Shown here one piece after another: positions 50,879 to 60,166 of a stretch of 64,000 bases of DNA. A program made the position numbers and the translations under genes. The notes beneath the pieces were generated by a model. The model was not told the origin of the DNA. It searched no databases and was given only the letters and a program-made list of their open reading frames with translations. Origin of the DNA: Leucobacter ruminantium (lineage in GTDB: Bacteria; Actinomycetota; Actinomycetes; Actinomycetales; Microbacteriaceae); NCBI RefSeq assembly GCF_017565705.1, contig NZ_JAGDYL010000005.1, positions 182,555 through 246,554 on the forward strand, read 5' to 3'. Positions within the stretch are counted from its first letter, which is position 1, and the number at the start of each line of letters is the position of its first letter.

Positions 50879-51871
50879 ATGAACACACTGAAGTCGCGCA
50901 AGATGAGCGGAGCGCTCGCGCTCGTGCTGGGCGCAGGACTCGCGCTGGCCGGTTGCAGCAACGCCGCCGATATCAGCGAACCCGTCGAGGACGCACCGAG
51001 CGACGGAGAGCTCTTCGAACTCACGGTCGCCACCCTTCCCATCGGCGACCTCGGAGCCTACTTCTACGCCGAGGACAACGGTATCTTCGAGAAGCACGGC
51101 CTCGATATCACGACGGAGACGGCGACCGGCGGCTCCGCGGCGATCGCCGCCATGGTCGCGGGCGACTACGACATCGTCTACTCGGGAGCCGACGGCGCCA
51201 TCAAGGCCTTCGAGAGCGGATTGCCCGTGCGCGTCATCTCGGGGGCGAACCTCAACCAGCCCGAGGGCGAGAAGGATTCGACTGGCCTGATCGCAGCGCC
51301 GGGAATCGCGTCGGTCGAGGACATCGCCGGCACCGCGATCGGCACGAACGCCCTCGGCAACATCAACCAGGTCTACACCCAGGAGTACCTCTCCGAGAAC
51401 GGCGTGACCGACTTCGAGGTCGTCGAGATCCCCTTCCCCGAGCAGGTGGCCGCGCTCAACAGCGGCCAGATCTCGGCCTCGCTGCTGCCTGAACCCTTCG
51501 CGTCGCAGGCGATAGCCGAGGGGGCGACGGTGCTCGGCTACCCGTACCGCACCGGTGCCGACCAGTCGAATCTCGTGGGCGTCTATGTGTCGACCGAGCA
51601 GACGATCGAGAGCGAGGCGGAGGCCGTCGAGGCGTTCGTCGCCGCGATGACGGAGGCCTCGGAAGCGGCGAACGACAAGGCGAACCGCGACGCGCTCATC
51701 GAGTCGATCCTCTCGCACACCAAGCTCTCGGGCGAGGTCGCGAACGCGATGGTGTTCGTGCACTTCACCACGGAAGCCGAGGCGCCGCAGCTGCAGGCGA
51801 CGGCCGACCTGCTCACCAAGTTCGGGGTCTTCCCCGGTGAGGTGGACGTCGCGGGCCTCATCGCCGAGTAG
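50879..51871 (+). CDS. ABC transporter substrate-binding lipoprotein (NMT1/SsuA-like)
   Basis: 330 residues. The signal ends in a lipobox 'LALAGCSN'. The mature domain starts 'LFELTVATLPIGDLGAYFYA' and has 'HGLDITTETATGGSAAIAAM', 'GDYDIVYSGADGAIKAFE' and 'GNINQVYTQEYLSENG', the two-lobed NMT1/THI5/SsuA fold used for aromatic, sulfonate or pyrimidine ligands. An AGGGAG site precedes ATG 50879. It determines the specificity of the importer, probably an imidazole- or sulfur-containing acid. Confidence 0.92.
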   Translation: MNTLKSRKMSGALALVLGAGLALAGCSNAADISEPVEDAPSDGELFELTVATLPIGDLGAYFYAEDNGIFEKHGLDITTETATGGSAAIAAMVAGDYDIVYSGADGAIKAFESGLPVRVISGANLNQPEGEKDSTGLIAAPGIASVEDIAGTAIGTNALGNINQVYTQEYLSENGVTDFEVVEIPFPEQVAALNSGQISASLLPEPFASQAIAEGATVLGYPYRTGADQSNLVGVYVSTEQTIESEAEAVEAFVAAMTEASEAANDKANRDALIESILSHTKLSGEVANAMVFVHFTTEAEAPQLQATADLLTKFGVFPGEVDVAGLIAE

Positions 51872-51962
51872 GAGGCGGTGAGCGGGTAGCTCTCCGTGTT
51901 CCTCGTGCGGCCCGATGCAGTAACGCGCCGAGATACGGGCGACCGGCGCCCCGGGCACCGCG

Positions 51963-53000
<1,038 letters not shown>

Positions 53001-53042
53001 TTACAAACGAGAACGGAGTCGGCGACTACCGGAGAAGTGAAC

Positions 53043-53153
53043 GGAGCGGGGGCGCATTCGGCTCGCGCCGCTTGGCCGGGTCTGGCGGGAGCGGCCGCGC
53101 GAAGCGCCGGCCGCGGATGGATGAGCGGCGCGAGCCGAATGCGCCCCCGCTCC
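53043..53153. repeat. Giant intergenic inverted repeat, perfect 30-bp arms
   Basis: The 30-base arm at 53043-53072 is exactly complementary to 53124-53153, with a 51-base GC-rich spacer that can form its own hairpin. It lies between the end of xthA and the start of trpS, both on the minus strand. It could terminate xthA or be a miniature palindromic element; there is no T tract. Confidence 0.85.
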
Positions 53154-53162
53154 CTCGCGGAA

Positions 53163-54032
53163 TCAGATCCGGTAGTCGACGATGACGGGCGCGTGATCCG
53201 ACCAGCGGGCGTCGTACGACGGGTAGCGGTCGACGCGGTAGTCGACGACGCGCTCGCCGAGAGCGGGGGTGACGACGTGGTAGTCGATGCGCCAGCCGGT
53301 GTCGTTGTCGAAGGCCTGGCCGCGGTTCGACCACCAGGTGTAGGGGCCGTCGACCTCGCCCGCGAAGCGGCGGCCCACGTCGATCCAGCCGTGGCCGGGG
53401 CCTTCGCTGCCGTCGACGCCGACGATGTTCGCGCCGCGCTCGCCGAAGAAGCGGTCGAAGTAGGCGCGCTCGCGGGGCAGGAAGCCCGAGCGCTTCACGT
53501 TGCCGCGCCAGTTCTTGATGTCGAACTCGCGGTGGCCGACATTGAAATCGCCGACGATGGTGACGAAGTCGCGCTCGTCGATGAGCTCGTCCATGCGCGC
53601 GCCCATCGCGTCGAGGAACGCCCACTTGGCGTCCTGCCGCGGGGTGTCGACCTCACCGGAATGGGTGTAGTTGCTGATGACGGTGAGGGATCCCTCGCCG
53701 AATGCGAAGTCGGCCTCGAGCCAGCGACCCGACGACTGGATGGTCTCCTGCGCATCGAGGGCACCGAGGCCGATGCGGTGCGCGATGGCGGGTTCGCGGC
53801 TGAGGATCGCGACGCCTGCGCGGCCCTTGATCTGACAGGGATCGTGCAGCACGTGCCAGCCGCCGTCGTCGGCAGCGGCGATGAGCTTGGCGATGTCGGC
53901 GTCGGCGGCGCGCACCTCCTGCAGCGCGACCACGTCGGCGCCAGAAGCGTCGAGCCAGTCGCCCATGCCCTTGCGGAAGGCGGCACGGATGCCGTTCACG
54001 TTGACGGATGCGACGCGCAGGAAGTCAGACAT
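53163..54032 (-). CDS. xthA: Exodeoxyribonuclease III
   Basis: 289 residues of the EEP nuclease fold. Active-site segments are 'RVASVNVNGIRAA', the metal-binding Glu in 'VVALQEVRA', 'YTHSGEVDTPRQDAK', 'VTIVGDFNVGHREFD' and the terminal 'ARWSDHAPVIVDYRI' with the catalytic Asp-His. It repairs abasic sites and removes 3' blocks. A second paralogue follows 90 bases upstream on the same strand. Confidence 0.93.
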   Translation of the reverse strand: MSDFLRVASVNVNGIRAAFRKGMGDWLDASGADVVALQEVRAADADIAKLIAAADDGGWHVLHDPCQIKGRAGVAILSREPAIAHRIGLGALDAQETIQSSGRWLEADFAFGEGSLTVISNYTHSGEVDTPRQDAKWAFLDAMGARMDELIDERDFVTIVGDFNVGHREFDIKNWRGNVKRSGFLPRERAYFDRFFGERGANIVGVDGSEGPGHGWIDVGRRFAGEVDGPYTWWSNRGQAFDNDTGWRIDYHVVTPALGERVVDYRVDRYPSYDARWSDHAPVIVDYRI

Positions 54033-54121
54033 GCCCCAAGTCTAAGGTTTTCTCACCGAACAATGCTCGTGAAGGGGAGGGTGCAGGGCGCTATCCGGCC
54101 CCACCCGGAGAACCATGCGAC

Positions 54122-55000
54122 TCAGAACACCATGGGGCGGTCGTACTCGTCCTCGAAGGTGCCGCCGAGCAGCGAGGGATCGATGTCGGCGACGACGGGC
54201 ACGTGATCGCTGGGCGCGTCGCCCTTGCGCTCATCGCGCTCGATCGAGGCGCCGGTGACGGCATCGGCGAAGGCGCGGGAGCCCATGATGAAGTCGATGC
54301 GCATGCCCTGGTTCTTGGGGAAGCGGCCGGCCTTGTAATCCCAGAAGGTGTAGCCGTCGGGCACGATCGGACGCACGACGTCCTCCACGACGGAGGAGAA
54401 GGAGGCGAACATCGAGCGCTCCTCGGGCGAGATGTGCGTCGACTGGCCCGGGACGAACGAAGGATCGCCCATGTCGCCTTCGAGCGGCGCGATGTTCCAG
54501 TCGCCCATGAGGGCGAGCGGCAGGTCGGGATCCTCGTCGAGCCAGGCCTCGGCGTTGCCGCGGAGCGCTTCGAGCCACTGCAGCTTGTAGGCGAAGTGGG
54601 GATCGTCGAGCGAGCGGCCGTTGGGTACGTAGAGGCTCCACAGCCGCAGGTCGCCGACGGTGACGCCGAGCGCGCGCGCCTCGAGCGGCAGGCCGTTCGG
54701 GCCGACCCCCTGCACGTCCTCCTGGCCCTTGACGGGCTTGCCGAAGCCGGGCATCCCCTCGAAGGCGCGGGCCACGTCGGTCATCTCGTGCCGGCTCGCG
54801 AAGGCGACGCCGTTCCACTGGTTGAGGCCGTGGATCTCGAGCTGGTAGCCGGCCTGCTCGAACGCCTCGACCGGGAACTGATCGGGTCGGCACTTGATCT
54901 CCTGCATCGCGAGGACGTCGATGTCCTCTCGCACGAGCCAGTCGACGACGCGGCCGAATCGGGTGCGGATCGAGTTGACGTTCCAGGTGGCGATGCGCAT
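54122..55000 (-). CDS. Exodeoxyribonuclease III paralogue
   Basis: 292 residues. Same fold: 'IATWNVNSIRTRFGRVVDWL', 'DVLAMQEIKCRPDQFP', 'LWSLYVPNGRSLDDPHFAYK', 'LALMGDWNIAPLEGD' and 'PSDHVPVVADID'. It is closer to the XthA/NExo class than its neighbour, and the two are not recent duplicates by sequence. Both probably act in base-excision repair. A low-content 350-base gap lies upstream. Confidence 0.92.
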   Translation of the reverse strand: MRIATWNVNSIRTRFGRVVDWLVREDIDVLAMQEIKCRPDQFPVEAFEQAGYQLEIHGLNQWNGVAFASRHEMTDVARAFEGMPGFGKPVKGQEDVQGVGPNGLPLEARALGVTVGDLRLWSLYVPNGRSLDDPHFAYKLQWLEALRGNAEAWLDEDPDLPLALMGDWNIAPLEGDMGDPSFVPGQSTHISPEERSMFASFSSVVEDVVRPIVPDGYTFWDYKAGRFPKNQGMRIDFIMGSRAFADAVTGASIERDERKGDAPSDHVPVVADIDPSLLGGTFEDEYDRPMVF

Positions 55001-55351
55001 GGAGCCAGCCTATCGCCAGGGATCGGGGCTCCTCGGCAGGCCTTCTTGCCGTGTGCCGGCGGCCGTGGACGAGCGGTGACGCTCTTGTGCGGAATCCGCA
55101 CTCGGCGTGGGGCTGCGTGAGGAATACGCACGCGGCTCGGCCCGAGGTCGGGGTGGGGAGCGGGCCGTTCGGTTTCGCGGGAAGAGCAGGGTCGCGCGGG
55201 CCTCGGATCCCTCGCGGAACAATACGCAATTCCCCCGGTTCTGCCGCGAATTCCCCAGATCTAGCCTGCGAAAAGGGCCAGATGAAAGTCACGCGGTGAT
55301 GGATGGGGAACGGCTCGAGTCGTGCCGTGTGCGCCCGGAGAAGAGAATGCC
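55001..55351. other. Non-coding gap with short intergenic repeats
   Basis: No gene is visible. It holds the divergent promoters of the nuclease and the surface protein. Three related short motifs occur: GTGCGGAATCCGCACTCGG (about 55087), GTGAGGAATACGCACGCGG (about 55119) and CGGAACAATACGCAATTCC (about 55215). They may belong to an intergenic repeat family. Confidence 0.5.
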
Positions 55352-56851
55352 ATGTTTGCACGCAGTCGGGGCGACGGCAACGGTGCCGCGCTCCGCATGC
55401 CGCGCGGTCGCACATTGATCGCGCTCCTCGGCGCAGCCGCGCTGATACTCGGACCAGGTGCGATGGCCGCCCAGGCAACCGAGCCCGATCCCGCACAGCA
55501 AGCGGTAGCCGCGCAGGAGCCGGCGCCCGCGCCCGCGCCGGAACCCGCCCCGGCCCCCGAGCCGCCTCCCGCCCCGGAACCTCCCCCGGCTCCGGCTCCG
55601 GAACCGCCGCCTGCTCCCGAACCTCCTCCCGCGCCTGCGCCCGAGCCGCCGCCCGCGCCGGCACCCGAACCCGCTCCGGCTCCCGAGCCTGCACCCGCGC
55701 CCGAACCCGAGCCCGCGGCGGAACCCGAGCCCGAGGCGGAGCCCGCTACCGCGCCGGAGGAGGCCGCACCCGAGCCCTCGGAGGCGGAGTCGCCGACCGT
55801 CGCTGCGAAGCAGGACGCGAACTCCGACGAGAAGGGCAAGAAGCCCGATCACGAGAAGATCACGATCTGCCATGCGACGGGCGCCGAGAACCACTGGACC
55901 AACCCGACGATCGACAAGCACGCGATTTTCACGCAGGGCCATGATCAGCATCAGGGCATGCGCGATATCATCCCGCCGTTCGAGCTGGATGGCGTTCCCT
56001 ACCCGGGCCTGAACTGGGATGAGGAAGGCCAGGCGATCTGGGCCAATGGCTGTGTGAAGACGACCCCGCCGCCCGAGCCGGGCACCCCGCAGATCTCCGT
56101 GCCGGGATTCGACTGCGTGCCGGTCGAGGGAGAGATCCCCGAGATGGTCGCCGTGACGGTGACCGGCTGGACCGAGGGGAACTACACCCTGACGATCTCG
56201 AAGGACGGCACCGCGTGGTTGCAGTCGACGCAGGTGATGGGCAACGGCGTGTATGCGCTGCCGCTCGACGGTCTCGGCGACTACACCGTGATCATCGGGC
56301 ACGGCGACAAGATCGACGACGCCCTCGGCTTCTTCATCGAGAACTGCGACGAGCCGGTGCCGCCGGATCCCGTGGTCGTGGTGGAGGTTCCGCCCTGCAC
56401 GGTGCCGGGCGGTGAACCCGCCGCCTCGGTGACGGCGGTGCTCTCGGAGCTCGAGGCATATGCGACGTATGACGTCGTGGTCACGGGACCGAAGGGCGTC
56501 ACGCTCCAGACCAGTGTCTCCGGGGGTGAGGGATCCGCGGAGGTGATGGTGCCGCTGAGCGGGGTCGGCGAATATACGCTCACGCTGAGCAACGGTGACT
56601 ACGAGAGCAGCTGGGGCTTCTCGGTCGGGGCGTGCCCGCCCGTTCCGCCCCCGCCTCCGGTCCCGCCGGTTCCGCCGACCGTGGTGACGACCTCGGTGGT
56701 CGCTCCGGTACCCCCGGCGCCGAGGCCGGCCAAGACGCTCGCCGTCACCGGTTCGGGTTCGCTCGATCCGATGCTGGGAGCGGCAGGGTTCATCGTACTC
56801 GCGGGCAGCGCCATGCTGCTGGGTGCACGACGGCTCCGCGCGCACCGCTGA
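55352..56851 (+). CDS. Pro/Ala/Glu-rich LAxTG surface protein
   Basis: 499 residues. A Sec signal ('LIALLGAAALILGPGAMAAQA') is followed by about 100 residues of Pro-Ala-Glu repeats (PAPEP/PPPAPEP units), a wall-spanning spacer. Then comes a His/Cys-containing module ('KITICHATGAENHWTNPTID', 'IFTQGHDQHQGMRD') often seen in actinobacterial surface proteins, two beta modules, a Pro stalk, and 'LAVTGSGSLDPM' with a terminal helix and 'RRLRAHR'. It is probably anchored by sortase E. The ATG at 55352 follows GGAGAAGAG. Function in adhesion or wall structure is inferred. Confidence 0.85.
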   Translation: MFARSRGDGNGAALRMPRGRTLIALLGAAALILGPGAMAAQATEPDPAQQAVAAQEPAPAPAPEPAPAPEPPPAPEPPPAPAPEPPPAPEPPPAPAPEPPPAPAPEPAPAPEPAPAPEPEPAAEPEPEAEPATAPEEAAPEPSEAESPTVAAKQDANSDEKGKKPDHEKITICHATGAENHWTNPTIDKHAIFTQGHDQHQGMRDIIPPFELDGVPYPGLNWDEEGQAIWANGCVKTTPPPEPGTPQISVPGFDCVPVEGEIPEMVAVTVTGWTEGNYTLTISKDGTAWLQSTQVMGNGVYALPLDGLGDYTVIIGHGDKIDDALGFFIENCDEPVPPDPVVVVEVPPCTVPGGEPAASVTAVLSELEAYATYDVVVTGPKGVTLQTSVSGGEGSAEVMVPLSGVGEYTLTLSNGDYESSWGFSVGACPPVPPPPPVPPVPPTVVTTSVVAPVPPAPRPAKTLAVTGSGSLDPMLGAAGFIVLAGSAMLLGARRLRAHR

Positions 56852-56873
56852 GCGCGACTGCATCCCCTTGCGC

Positions 56874-56923
56874 CGACTACGCCCGCTCCGCCCGAGTACG
56901 TCCGGACAGAGCGGGCGTAGTCG
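56874..56923. terminator. 15-bp perfect inverted repeat after the surface-protein gene
   Basis: CGACTACGCCCGCTC (56874-56888) pairs exactly with 56909-56923 around a 20-base loop. It is a likely terminator without T tract, or a member of the intergenic palindrome set. Confidence 0.65.
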
Positions 56924-57014
56924 GGCAGAGCGGGTGCGGCTGGCAAGTGGGGGAGCCGTCCGATTTCCCGCGCGGGGGATCGGTCGGTTAGAATGGACGA
57001 CGTTGTTCGCGTAT

Positions 57015-57106
57015 GGAGACGTGCCGGAGCGGCCGAACGGACTTCACTGCTAATGAAGGGTCGGGGTTAAACTCGACCGGGGGTTCAAATCCCCCCGTCT
57101 CCGCCA
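57015..57106 (+). tRNA. tRNA-Ser (anticodon GCT)
   Basis: Acceptor stem GGAGACG/CGTCTCC, a long variable arm typical of serine tRNAs, T arm GGGGG-TTCAAAT-CCCCC and anticodon loop CTGCTAA giving GCT (reads AGC/AGU). The 3' CCA is encoded at 57104-57106. Confidence 0.95.
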
Positions 57107-57120
57107 GACGAACAACATTC

Positions 57121-57148
57121 GGAAGCCCTCGCCTCGGCGGGGGCTTCC
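57121..57148 (+). terminator. Terminator after tRNA-Ser
   Basis: GGAAGCCCTCGCC pairs with GGCGGGGGCTTCC (one G-T pair) around a two-base loop, 15 bases after the tRNA. Confidence 0.75.
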
Positions 57149-57396
57149 GTCATTCCCGCCGGACCCTGCCCCGCCATCCGAGCGCAATGACGCAGTAGAT
57201 AGGGAGTGGGCACGCCGCTAGCCCCCACTACTGCAACATCGCGCGAAGCGAGTGCCCGCCTGTCAAGCCCTGAGACGGTCGGCGAGGGATCCGCTACCCT
57301 CGGAGCACGCGGCGCAGCTGCGGCGAGATGACGCGCTCGACGGTCGACGACGGCCCCGCGTGCGAGCGCACGTGAGAGTGCTGAGAGTGAGGCGCA

Positions 57397-57918
57397 GTGA
57401 TCGAGAGCAGTGGCGGAGGAGCCGTGGATGAAGACGCGCTGAGCGACGACGGCCGCGACGAGACCCCGAACGAGCGAGCCGACCGCAACTGGCTCGAGAT
57501 CCTGCAGGAGCTGCGCGTCGCGCAGACCGGCACGCAGGTGCTCGCCGGATTTCTGCTCGCGGTCGCCTTCCAGCCCCGCTTCACCGAGCTCGAACCGTCT
57601 CAGCGCGCCTTCTACCTGGTGCTCGTGGGCATCGCGGGGGTGTCGACCGTGCTCGGCCTCGCCCCCGTCGGTCTGCACCGCGTCTTCTTCGGCAGGCAGA
57701 GGAAGGGCGAGACGGTGCGCATCGGCAACCGGCTGCTCGCGCTGCAACTGGTCGCGGTGGCGGCGCTCGCCGCCGGGGTCACGTGCTTCGTCTTCGACTT
57801 CGTGCTCGGCCACATGGCTGGCGGCATCGCGCTCGTCGGGGGCCTCGTCCTCGCGCTGGCGCTGCTGGTCGTGATCCCGCGGCTCGCCCTGCGGCGGAGC
57901 CGATCCGAGGGGGAGTGA
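57397..57918 (+). CDS. DUF6328 family membrane protein
   Basis: 173 residues, four helices. The conserved core is 'WLEILQELRVAQTGTQVLAGFLL', 'FQPRFTELEPSQRAFYLVLV' and 'APVGLHRVFFGRQRKGETV', matching the DUF6328 family widespread in Actinobacteria. Function is unknown. The start is GTG 57397; a second GTG at 57424 with GGAGGAG close upstream is an alternative. It is convergent with the manC-like gene. Confidence 0.8.
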   Translation: MIESSGGGAVDEDALSDDGRDETPNERADRNWLEILQELRVAQTGTQVLAGFLLAVAFQPRFTELEPSQRAFYLVLVGIAGVSTVLGLAPVGLHRVFFGRQRKGETVRIGNRLLALQLVAVAALAAGVTCFVFDFVLGHMAGGIALVGGLVLALALLVVIPRLALRRSRSEGE

Positions 57919-57934
57919 GGGATCCCTCCCCGTT

Positions 57935-59068
57935 TCAGAGGAGGTGGCGGCCGCCGGATCCCTTCATCCGGTTGACGAGGTTCTTCACGTCCTGCGCCCT
58001 GCGCTTGGAGGTGACGAGCAGCACATCGGCGGTGTCGACCACCACCACGTCCTCCATGCCGACGAGCGCGACGAGGCGGTCGCTGTCGGAGACGACGATG
58101 CCGCTCGACGCGTCGGAGAGCACCTGCGCGCCGTCTCCGAGCACGGCGAGATCGCTGCCGCGTCCGCGCGTCAGCAGGTTCGCGACCGAGGCGAAGTCGC
58201 CGACGTCGTCCCAGTCGAAGTGGGCCGCGACGCAGAGCATGTCGCCCGCGGCCGCAGCCGGTTCCGCGACCGTGTAGTCGATCGCGATCTTGGGGAGGGA
58301 GGGCCAGAGCCGTTCGCGCACCTCGGCGCCGCGGTCGGTGCCCCAGGCGGCCGCGATCTCGCGCAGGGCGCGCACGAGCTCCGGCTCCGATTCGGCCATG
58401 CGGTCGAGCAGCACCGAGGCGCGCGCGATGAACATGCCCGCGTTCCACAGGTAGCCGCCGTGCTCGAGGTATTCGCGCGCCTTCTCGGCATCGGGCTTCT
58501 CGACGAACTCGGTGACGCCGTAGAGGTCGAACTGGGCGATGTCGCCTCGGCTCCCGCCGCAGGCGATGTAGCCGAAGCCGGTGGCGGGGTGCGACGGGTG
58601 GATGCCGATCGTGACGATGTATCCCTGGTCGGCGGCGCGCGCCGCCGTCGCGACGGCGCGCTGGAAGAGCACGTCGCCCCGGATCACGTGGTCGGCGGCG
58701 AACGAGCCGAGGATCGCGTCGGGATCGCGGAGCTCGAGGAGTGCCGCGGCGAGGCCGATGGCGGCCGAGGAATCCTTCGGTTCGCTCTCGGTGACGAGGT
58801 TGGCCTGGACCAGCTCGGGGAGCTGTTCGGCGACCGACTCGCGGTGGGCGTTGCCCGTCACGACGATGATGCGTTCCGGGGGTGCGATGGGGCGCAGGCG
58901 ATCCCAGGTGGCGCGCAGGAGCGAGTCGCCGGAGCCCGTGAGGTCGAGCAGGAACTTCGGCGCGTTCGCCCTGGAGAGCGGCCAGAGCCTGGATCCGACG
59001 CCGCCGGCCGGGATGACGCAGGTGAGACGCTCGAGCGCGCTCTCGAAGGCGCGGGGGTCTTCGGACAT
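57935..59068 (-). CDS. manC: Mannose-1-phosphate guanylyltransferase
   Basis: 377 residues. The nucleotide-binding signature is 'VIPAGGVGSRLWPLSRANAPKFLLDL'. Also present are 'PKDSSAAIGLAAALL', 'FAADHVI', 'EFVEKPDAEKAREYL' and 'YLWNAGMFIARASVLL'. It makes GDP-mannose for cell-wall mannosides and glycolipids. The isomerase domain of bifunctional ManC is absent. It is divergent from sdhCDAB. Confidence 0.94.
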   Translation of the reverse strand: MSEDPRAFESALERLTCVIPAGGVGSRLWPLSRANAPKFLLDLTGSGDSLLRATWDRLRPIAPPERIIVVTGNAHRESVAEQLPELVQANLVTESEPKDSSAAIGLAAALLELRDPDAILGSFAADHVIRGDVLFQRAVATAARAADQGYIVTIGIHPSHPATGFGYIACGGSRGDIAQFDLYGVTEFVEKPDAEKAREYLEHGGYLWNAGMFIARASVLLDRMAESEPELVRALREIAAAWGTDRGAEVRERLWPSLPKIAIDYTVAEPAAAAGDMLCVAAHFDWDDVGDFASVANLLTRGRGSDLAVLGDGAQVLSDASSGIVVSDSDRLVALVGMEDVVVVDTADVLLVTSKRRAQDVKNLVNRMKGSGGRHLL

Positions 59069-59091
59069 GGGATGATCCTACCGTTCCCCGT

Positions 59092-59119
59092 CTGACGGCC
59101 CCGGAAAGAGTGCCATAAT
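59092..59119 (+). promoter_or_regulatory. Candidate sdh promoter
   Basis: A -10 CATAAT (59114-59119) lies 16 bases downstream of a weak -35 CTGACG (59092-59097), about 115 bases before sdhC. Confidence 0.4.
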
Positions 59120-59235
59120 GGGTCTGCAGCGGATTCTCAGTTATGGGGTGCGCGCGTAGAACCGTGCCCGCAATCGCGAACCGCGGCATCGGCCGTCGGG
59201 CGCCGCCCGGCGAAGCAGGACCAAGGAGGATGCAC

Positions 59236-59652
59236 GTGTCAGCCCAAACGGCAGAGGTCGCAGCCGCGCCGAAGCGGAAGAGCCGCCCCGGAGGCACGCT
59301 CTACCGCGGCAACGAGGGGATGTGGTCCTGGGTGCTGCACCGCATCACCGGTGTCGCCATCTTCTTCTTCCTGCTCGTGCACGTGCTCGACACGGCGCTC
59401 GTCAGGGTCAGCCCCGAGGCCTACAACGCGGTCATGAGCGTCTACAAGACCCCCATCATGGGGCTCGGCGAAGCCGTGCTCGTCGGAGCCATCGTCTTCC
59501 ACGCCTACAACGGCCTCCGCATCATCCTCGTCGACTACTGGAGCAAGGGTGCCCGGTACCACCGAGCCATGTTCTGGATCGTGATCGCGCTGTGGGTCGT
59601 GACGATGGCGGGCTTCCTGCCGCGCCACCTGATGAACGTCTTCGGGCACTGA
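59236..59652 (+). CDS. sdhC: Succinate dehydrogenase cytochrome b556 subunit
   Basis: 138 residues, three helices. 'GTLYRGNEGMWSWVLHRITGVAIFFFLLVHVLD' has the quinone-site Ser/Arg and the haem-ligand His of SdhC. 'GAIVFHAYNGLRIILVDYW' is in helix 2. The GTG at 59236 is chosen because AAGGAGG lies six bases upstream; the ATG at 59230 abuts it. It anchors complex II in the membrane. Confidence 0.93.
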   Translation: MSAQTAEVAAAPKRKSRPGGTLYRGNEGMWSWVLHRITGVAIFFFLLVHVLDTALVRVSPEAYNAVMSVYKTPIMGLGEAVLVGAIVFHAYNGLRIILVDYWSKGARYHRAMFWIVIALWVVTMAGFLPRHLMNVFGH

Positions 59653-59671
59653 GACAGGGGAGACAGAGACT

Positions 59672-60118
59672 ATGACGACGACGATCGAATCCCCCCGCAC
59701 GCAGACCCCCGCCAAGAAGCGCACCAACTGGGAGAAGTGGGGCTGGATCTACATGCGCGCCTCGGGCGTGCTGCTCGTGGTGCTCGTGTTCGGCCACCTC
59801 TTCTCGAACCTGATCGCCACCCCGGGCGGCGTGCACGCGATCGACTTCGGCTTCGTCGGCGGCAAGCTGGCCAACCCGTTCTGGCAGTGGTGGGACGTGC
59901 TGCTGCTGTGGCTCGCGCTCATCCACGGGGCCAACGGCATGCGCACCATCGTGAACGACTACGTGTCGAAGCCCGGTGTCGCCAAGACGGTCAAGGTGCT
60001 GCTGTTCCTCTCGGCCGCGCTGCTGATCCTGCTCGGCACCCTCGTCGTGTTCACGCTCGACCCGTGCCCCGCCGGCGCCGATCCCTCGCTCGTCGCATCA
60101 TTCTGCCCGGTGAACTGA
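59672..60118 (+). CDS. sdhD: Succinate dehydrogenase hydrophobic membrane anchor
   Basis: 148 residues, three helices. 'NWEKWGWIYMRASGVLLVVLVFGHLF' contains the conserved Arg-Ala-Ser and His. 'LALIHGANGMRTIVNDYV' supplies the second conserved block. A C-terminal Cys-containing tail 'DPCPAGADPSLVASFCPVN' lies outside the membrane. With SdhC it binds haem and menaquinone. Confidence 0.93.
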   Translation: MTTTIESPRTQTPAKKRTNWEKWGWIYMRASGVLLVVLVFGHLFSNLIATPGGVHAIDFGFVGGKLANPFWQWWDVLLLWLALIHGANGMRTIVNDYVSKPGVAKTVKVLLFLSAALLILLGTLVVFTLDPCPAGADPSLVASFCPVN

Positions 60119-60166
60119 CCCGGCCGGCGAACGCACAGACTCACAGCATCGAAGAATAGGAAGCAC

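Noticed and set aside
53043..53153. Insertion sequence between trpS and xthA
   Set aside because: The segment is only 111 bases, has no coding capacity and shows no target duplication.
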